From NCBI GenBank assembly GCA_021160245.1, contig JAGHCW010000141.1, positions 1 through 8,845 on the forward strand: a stretch of 8,845 bases of DNA. Direction: 5' to 3'. The DNA comes from a bacterium. Lineage in GTDB: Bacteria > B130-G9. Made by a program: the position numbers and the translations under genes. Below are positions 7,229 through 8,845 of the stretch, in pieces. The stretch's first letter is position 1. Each line of letters starts with the position of its first letter. Under the pieces are notes generated by a model. That model saw only the letters and a program-made list of their open reading frames with translations. It made no database searches and was not told the origin of the DNA.

Positions 7229-8167
7229 TTATTTATTGCTATTCAACAGCCATTCGCAGTAACGCTCAATCCCGTCTTCAACGCTCACTTTCGGCTCGTA
7301 ATTGAGCAGCTTCTTTGCTTGCTCGATATCCGCGAGCGAGTGCTTCACGTCGCCGGGCCTCGAGTCAACATAAGTGGCCTGCACGTCTCGTTTTAGTACT
7401 CTGCAGAGAACAGCCACCAACTCGTTTACGGTTATCCTGCTGTTGCACGCTATGTTGAAAACTCCCCCGGCGCAATCCGGCGCGGAAAGGCCTGCTAGGT
7501 TCGCGTTCACAACATTCTCTACATAAGAGAAATCGCGAGTCTGCTCCCCGTCCCCGTATATCGTGGGCGAATCGCCCGCAAGGATAGCGGTGGCGAACTT
7601 TGGCACAACAGCAGCGTACTGAGAAGTTGGGTCCTGCCTCGGGCCAAAGACGTTGAAATACCGCAGGGAAACAGTCTCAAGTCCGAAGAGCGAGAAGAAG
7701 ACCCGGCAGTAGTACTCGCCTGTCAACTTCGAGACCGCATAAGGGGACAATGGAGAAGGAATCATCGTTTCGACCTTCGGAAGAACCTTCGAATCCCCAT
7801 AGACGGAAGATGAAGATGCGTAAACAAAGCGCTTGACGCCTGCCTCCTTCGCGGCCCACAACATATTCAGCGTGCCCCCGACATTGACTGTATTCGATGC
7901 AATGGGGTCTCTGACTGAACGAGGCACGGATGGAAGAGCCCCCTGATGCAGAACGAATTTCACCCCTGATACGGCAGCCTTGCAGACGGAAAGGTCGGAT
8001 ATGCTCCCCTTGATCAGCTCCACTTTATTCATATATGGCGCGATATTCTCCCGTTTGCCGGTGCTGAAATCATCCAACACTCTGACTTGCTTGCCCTCAG
8101 AAACCAAACGCTGGACGATGTTGGAGCCAATAAAGCCCGCTCCGCCAGTTACCAGATAGAGTTCCAT
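7229..8167 (-). CDS. NAD-dependent sugar-nucleotide epimerase (extended SDR, WbpP/Gne-like)
   Basis: A 312-residue extended short-chain dehydrogenase/reductase. The NAD site TGGAGFIG is at 7-14, and Asp32/Asp33 end the second strand as in NAD-binding members. A serine cluster (118-121) and the Tyr143-xxx-Lys147 pair of SPYAVSK form the catalytic set. RYFNVFGPRQDPTSQYAAVV at 169-188 and GDGEQTRDFSYVENVV at 205-220 resemble UDP-GlcNAc 4-epimerases such as WbpP, which makes 4-epimerisation of a UDP-N-acetylhexosamine or UDP-hexose the best guess. UDP-glucose or UDP-glucuronate epimerase activity cannot be excluded from sequence. It probably supplies a sugar nucleotide to the transferases downstream. 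The start ATG has AGGAG five bases upstream (8173-8177), a strong site. It appears to be the first gene of the leftward operon, as it is followed upstream by a noncoding region and a divergent gene. Confidence 0.92.
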   Translation of the reverse strand: MELYLVTGGAGFIGSNIVQRLVSEGKQVRVLDDFSTGKRENIAPYMNKVELIKGSISDLSVCKAAVSGVKFVLHQGALPSVPRSVRDPIASNTVNVGGTLNMLWAAKEAGVKRFVYASSSSVYGDSKVLPKVETMIPSPLSPYAVSKLTGEYYCRVFFSLFGLETVSLRYFNVFGPRQDPTSQYAAVVPKFATAILAGDSPTIYGDGEQTRDFSYVENVVNANLAGLSAPDCAGGVFNIACNSRITVNELVAVLCRVLKRDVQATYVDSRPGDVKHSLADIEQAKKLLNYEPKVSVEDGIERYCEWLLNSNK

Positions 8168-8271
8168 GTCAACTCCTACAGAATCCCTGTCTCAGAATGA
8201 GTTACGGGCCATCCCAATCCCCAGCCCTGAATATCTCTTCGGACTGCGGAGAAAGTAACTATAACGACGAC

Positions 8272-8292
8272 TCTTCCATTATTACTGGAAGA
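8272..8292. repeat. Perfect inverted repeat, 7-base arms, possible operator
   Basis: TCTTCCA (8272-8278) and TGGAAGA (8286-8292) are exact reverse complements around a 7-base A/T-rich spacer. It lies about 105 bases before the epimerase start, in the leader expected if the leftward promoter candidate is used. No T-tract follows on either strand, so it is not a standard terminator. It could bind a dimeric regulator or form a leader hairpin. Confidence 0.4.
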
Positions 8293-8383
8293 CCGAACTC
8301 GCTACTGGTCCAGAAAGGTATCCATGGGGCGCCCGCCTCATAAGACCATCCCAAATTGCTAATCAGCCCATCCCATCAGGCTA

Positions 8384-8412
8384 AATATGGCTATCGGGCG
8401 AGAAGATGTCAA
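8384..8412 (-). promoter_or_regulatory. Candidate sigma70 promoter for the leftward glycan operon
   Basis: On the minus strand a perfect -35 TTGACA (8412-8407) is followed after 17 bases by CATATT (8389-8384), a 4-of-6 match to the -10 consensus. Transcription would begin near 8377 and give a leader of about 210 bases before the epimerase ATG. The weak -10 and the long leader make this tentative. Confidence 0.35.
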
Positions 8413-8546
8413 CTTTATAGCAAGAAATCTCAATAATAACGCTCCGAGAATCCCTAGTTTCGCTCTACGCACAGCTTATGCCAGAGCAACGAACAACTTG
8501 CACGCCTGACGAATACACTTCTTCGGTAGCGCATGTAAGAACAGTG

Positions 8547-8576
8547 TTGACATATATAATTGTGTCCAAGTATGAT
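8547..8576 (+). promoter_or_regulatory. Strong sigma70-type promoter for the rightward gene
   Basis: A perfect TTGACA at 8547-8552 and TATGAT (5 of 6) at 8571-8576 are separated by 18 bases, with an A/T-rich spacer (CATATATAATTG). The start would be near 8583, leaving a leader of about 116 bases before the ATG at 8699. The orientation fits the exported protein gene on the right edge. Confidence 0.7.
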
Positions 8577-8594
8577 CTGCCTGACGAGAGGCAG
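8577..8594. repeat. Inverted repeat over the predicted transcription start
   Basis: CTGCCT (8577-8582) and AGGCAG (8589-8594) form 6-base perfect arms around a 6-base spacer, directly after the -10 box. Because the predicted start (about 8583) lies between the arms, the left arm would not be in the RNA. As DNA it is placed like a repressor operator. Confidence 0.35.
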
Positions 8595-8628
8595 GCGGGC
8601 AGTATAAGTATTCTCGGCGCCGCCCGCC
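8594..8628 (+). repeat. G/C-rich stem-loop in the leader of the rightward gene
   Basis: GGCGGGC (8594-8600) pairs with GCCCGCC (8622-8628), seven G/C pairs around a 21-base loop. An overlapping palindrome CGGCGCCG (8615-8622) could form a competing fold. No T-tract follows, so it is not a simple terminator. It sits some 70 bases before the start codon and could stabilise the RNA or be structural noise in a G/C-rich stretch. Confidence 0.3.
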
Positions 8629-8698
8629 GCTGTCGTCGTTGCTGAGGCGGATTTTGGATTCTGAAGAGAATTATACGACTGAATAGGAGAACCTGATC

Positions 8699-8845
8699 AT
8701 GGTAAGATTACGCAATGTCGGTCTGTTATTGTCCATTTTCGTGGTTGTCGCGTTGTTTTCCTGTCAGTGTTCTGGTGATGAGTGGCGCAGCTGGACGGCG
8801 CCCGGATGGGCGAGTGTGCACGAAGTCGCATTGGGTCCGGACGGC
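8699..8845 (+). CDS. Exported, probable lipoprotein, cut by the right edge
   Basis: Only the first 49 codons are present. The ATG at 8699 has AGGAGA eight bases upstream (8685-8690), and the gene lies behind the strong promoter at 8547-8576. The peptide starts with basic residues (MVRLRN), then a hydrophobic core (about 8-20), then LFSC at 19-22. This resembles a lipoprotein signal with Cys22 as the lipidated residue, although Phe at -2 is unusual; cleavage by ordinary signal peptidase is possible. The following segment, with SVHEVALGPDG at 39-49, has the flavour of the first blade of a beta-propeller, but this is a guess from a very short stretch. It is transcribed away from the glycan operon and may be unrelated to it. 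Confidence 0.75.
   Translation, partial: MVRLRNVGLLLSIFVVVALFSCQCSGDEWRSWTAPGWASVHEVALGPDG

Larger units (their letters stand above)
8168..8698. other. Divergent intergenic region
   Basis: These 531 bases separate the leftward glycan operon from the rightward gene at 8699. I find no convincing gene, tRNA or transposon here. The region holds a strong rightward promoter, a weaker leftward candidate, and three inverted repeats listed separately. Positions 8293-8383 and 8413-8546 show nothing I can support beyond an 8-base palindrome GGGCGCCC at 8327-8334. Confidence 0.8.

Noticed and set aside
6761-7396. Plus-strand open frame of 211 codons across the kdsA and epimerase genes
   Set aside because: It lies wholly antisense to two clear enzymes with intact motifs, spans their junction, resembles no family and has no ribosome binding site.
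8168-8173. TTGACA on the minus strand overlapping the epimerase start codon as a -35 box
   Set aside because: It falls on the start codon directly after AGGAG, so it is part of the translation start and could not serve this gene.
8258-8263. TATAGT on the minus strand as a -10 box closer to the epimerase gene
   Set aside because: No acceptable -35 element at 16 to 18 bases; the candidate at 8384-8412 is better.
8524-8531. CGGTAGCG, resembling the core of the ops/JUMPstart element of polysaccharide operons
   Set aside because: It lies upstream of the rightward promoter and faces away from the glycan operon, so it would not be in either expected transcript in the right sense.
1-8845. CRISPR array, tRNA, rRNA, insertion sequence or attachment site
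   Set aside because: No spaced direct repeats, cloverleaf, transposase frame or terminal repeats seen on either strand.

Overview
This window looks like part of a surface-glycan (LPS or capsule-type) biosynthesis operon from a Gram-negative bacterium of moderate GC content. Two genes for the start of Kdo synthesis (kdsA and kdsD/kpsF) show that the organism makes Kdo, hence an outer membrane with LPS or a Kdo-linked capsule. The KdsA is of the metal-dependent class known from Aquifex. I cannot place the phylum from sequence alone.

Layout: nearly everything (positions 1 to 8167) lies on the minus strand and reads as one operon from right to left. The order is an NAD-dependent sugar-nucleotide 4-epimerase-like SDR (7229-8167), kdsA (6415-7212), kdsD (5394-6398), a possible 33-codon small ORF (5289-5390), an MsbA-like ABC exporter (3502-5286), a polysaccharide pyruvyl transferase family protein (2391-3512), and a long glycosyltransferase ORF (1-2359) that runs off the left edge. 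Spacing is tight: 16, 16, 2 (if the small ORF is real), -11 and 31 bases. This suggests co-transcription and translational coupling.

The left-edge ORF is the most unusual item. A family GT2 glycosyltransferase with a helical C-terminal part and a family GT4 glycosyltransferase are joined in a single uninterrupted frame of at least 786 codons, through a hydrophilic linker of about 30 residues. There is no stop codon and no convincing ribosome binding site between them.

Taken together, the genes would supply nucleotide-sugar and Kdo precursors, add at least two sugars through the fused transferase, attach a pyruvyl ketal (or a related modification), and flip a lipid-linked glycan across the inner membrane. 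That pathway is inferred from families; no substrate is proven. kdsB, kdsC and a Kdo transferase are not in the window.

Positions 8168-8698 are a 531-base divergent intergenic region. It holds a strong sigma70-type promoter facing right (TTGACA, 18-base spacer, TATGAT), a weaker candidate facing left, and several inverted repeats. On the right edge a new plus-strand gene begins at 8699. Only its first 49 codons are present, and they encode an exported, probably lipid-anchored, protein.
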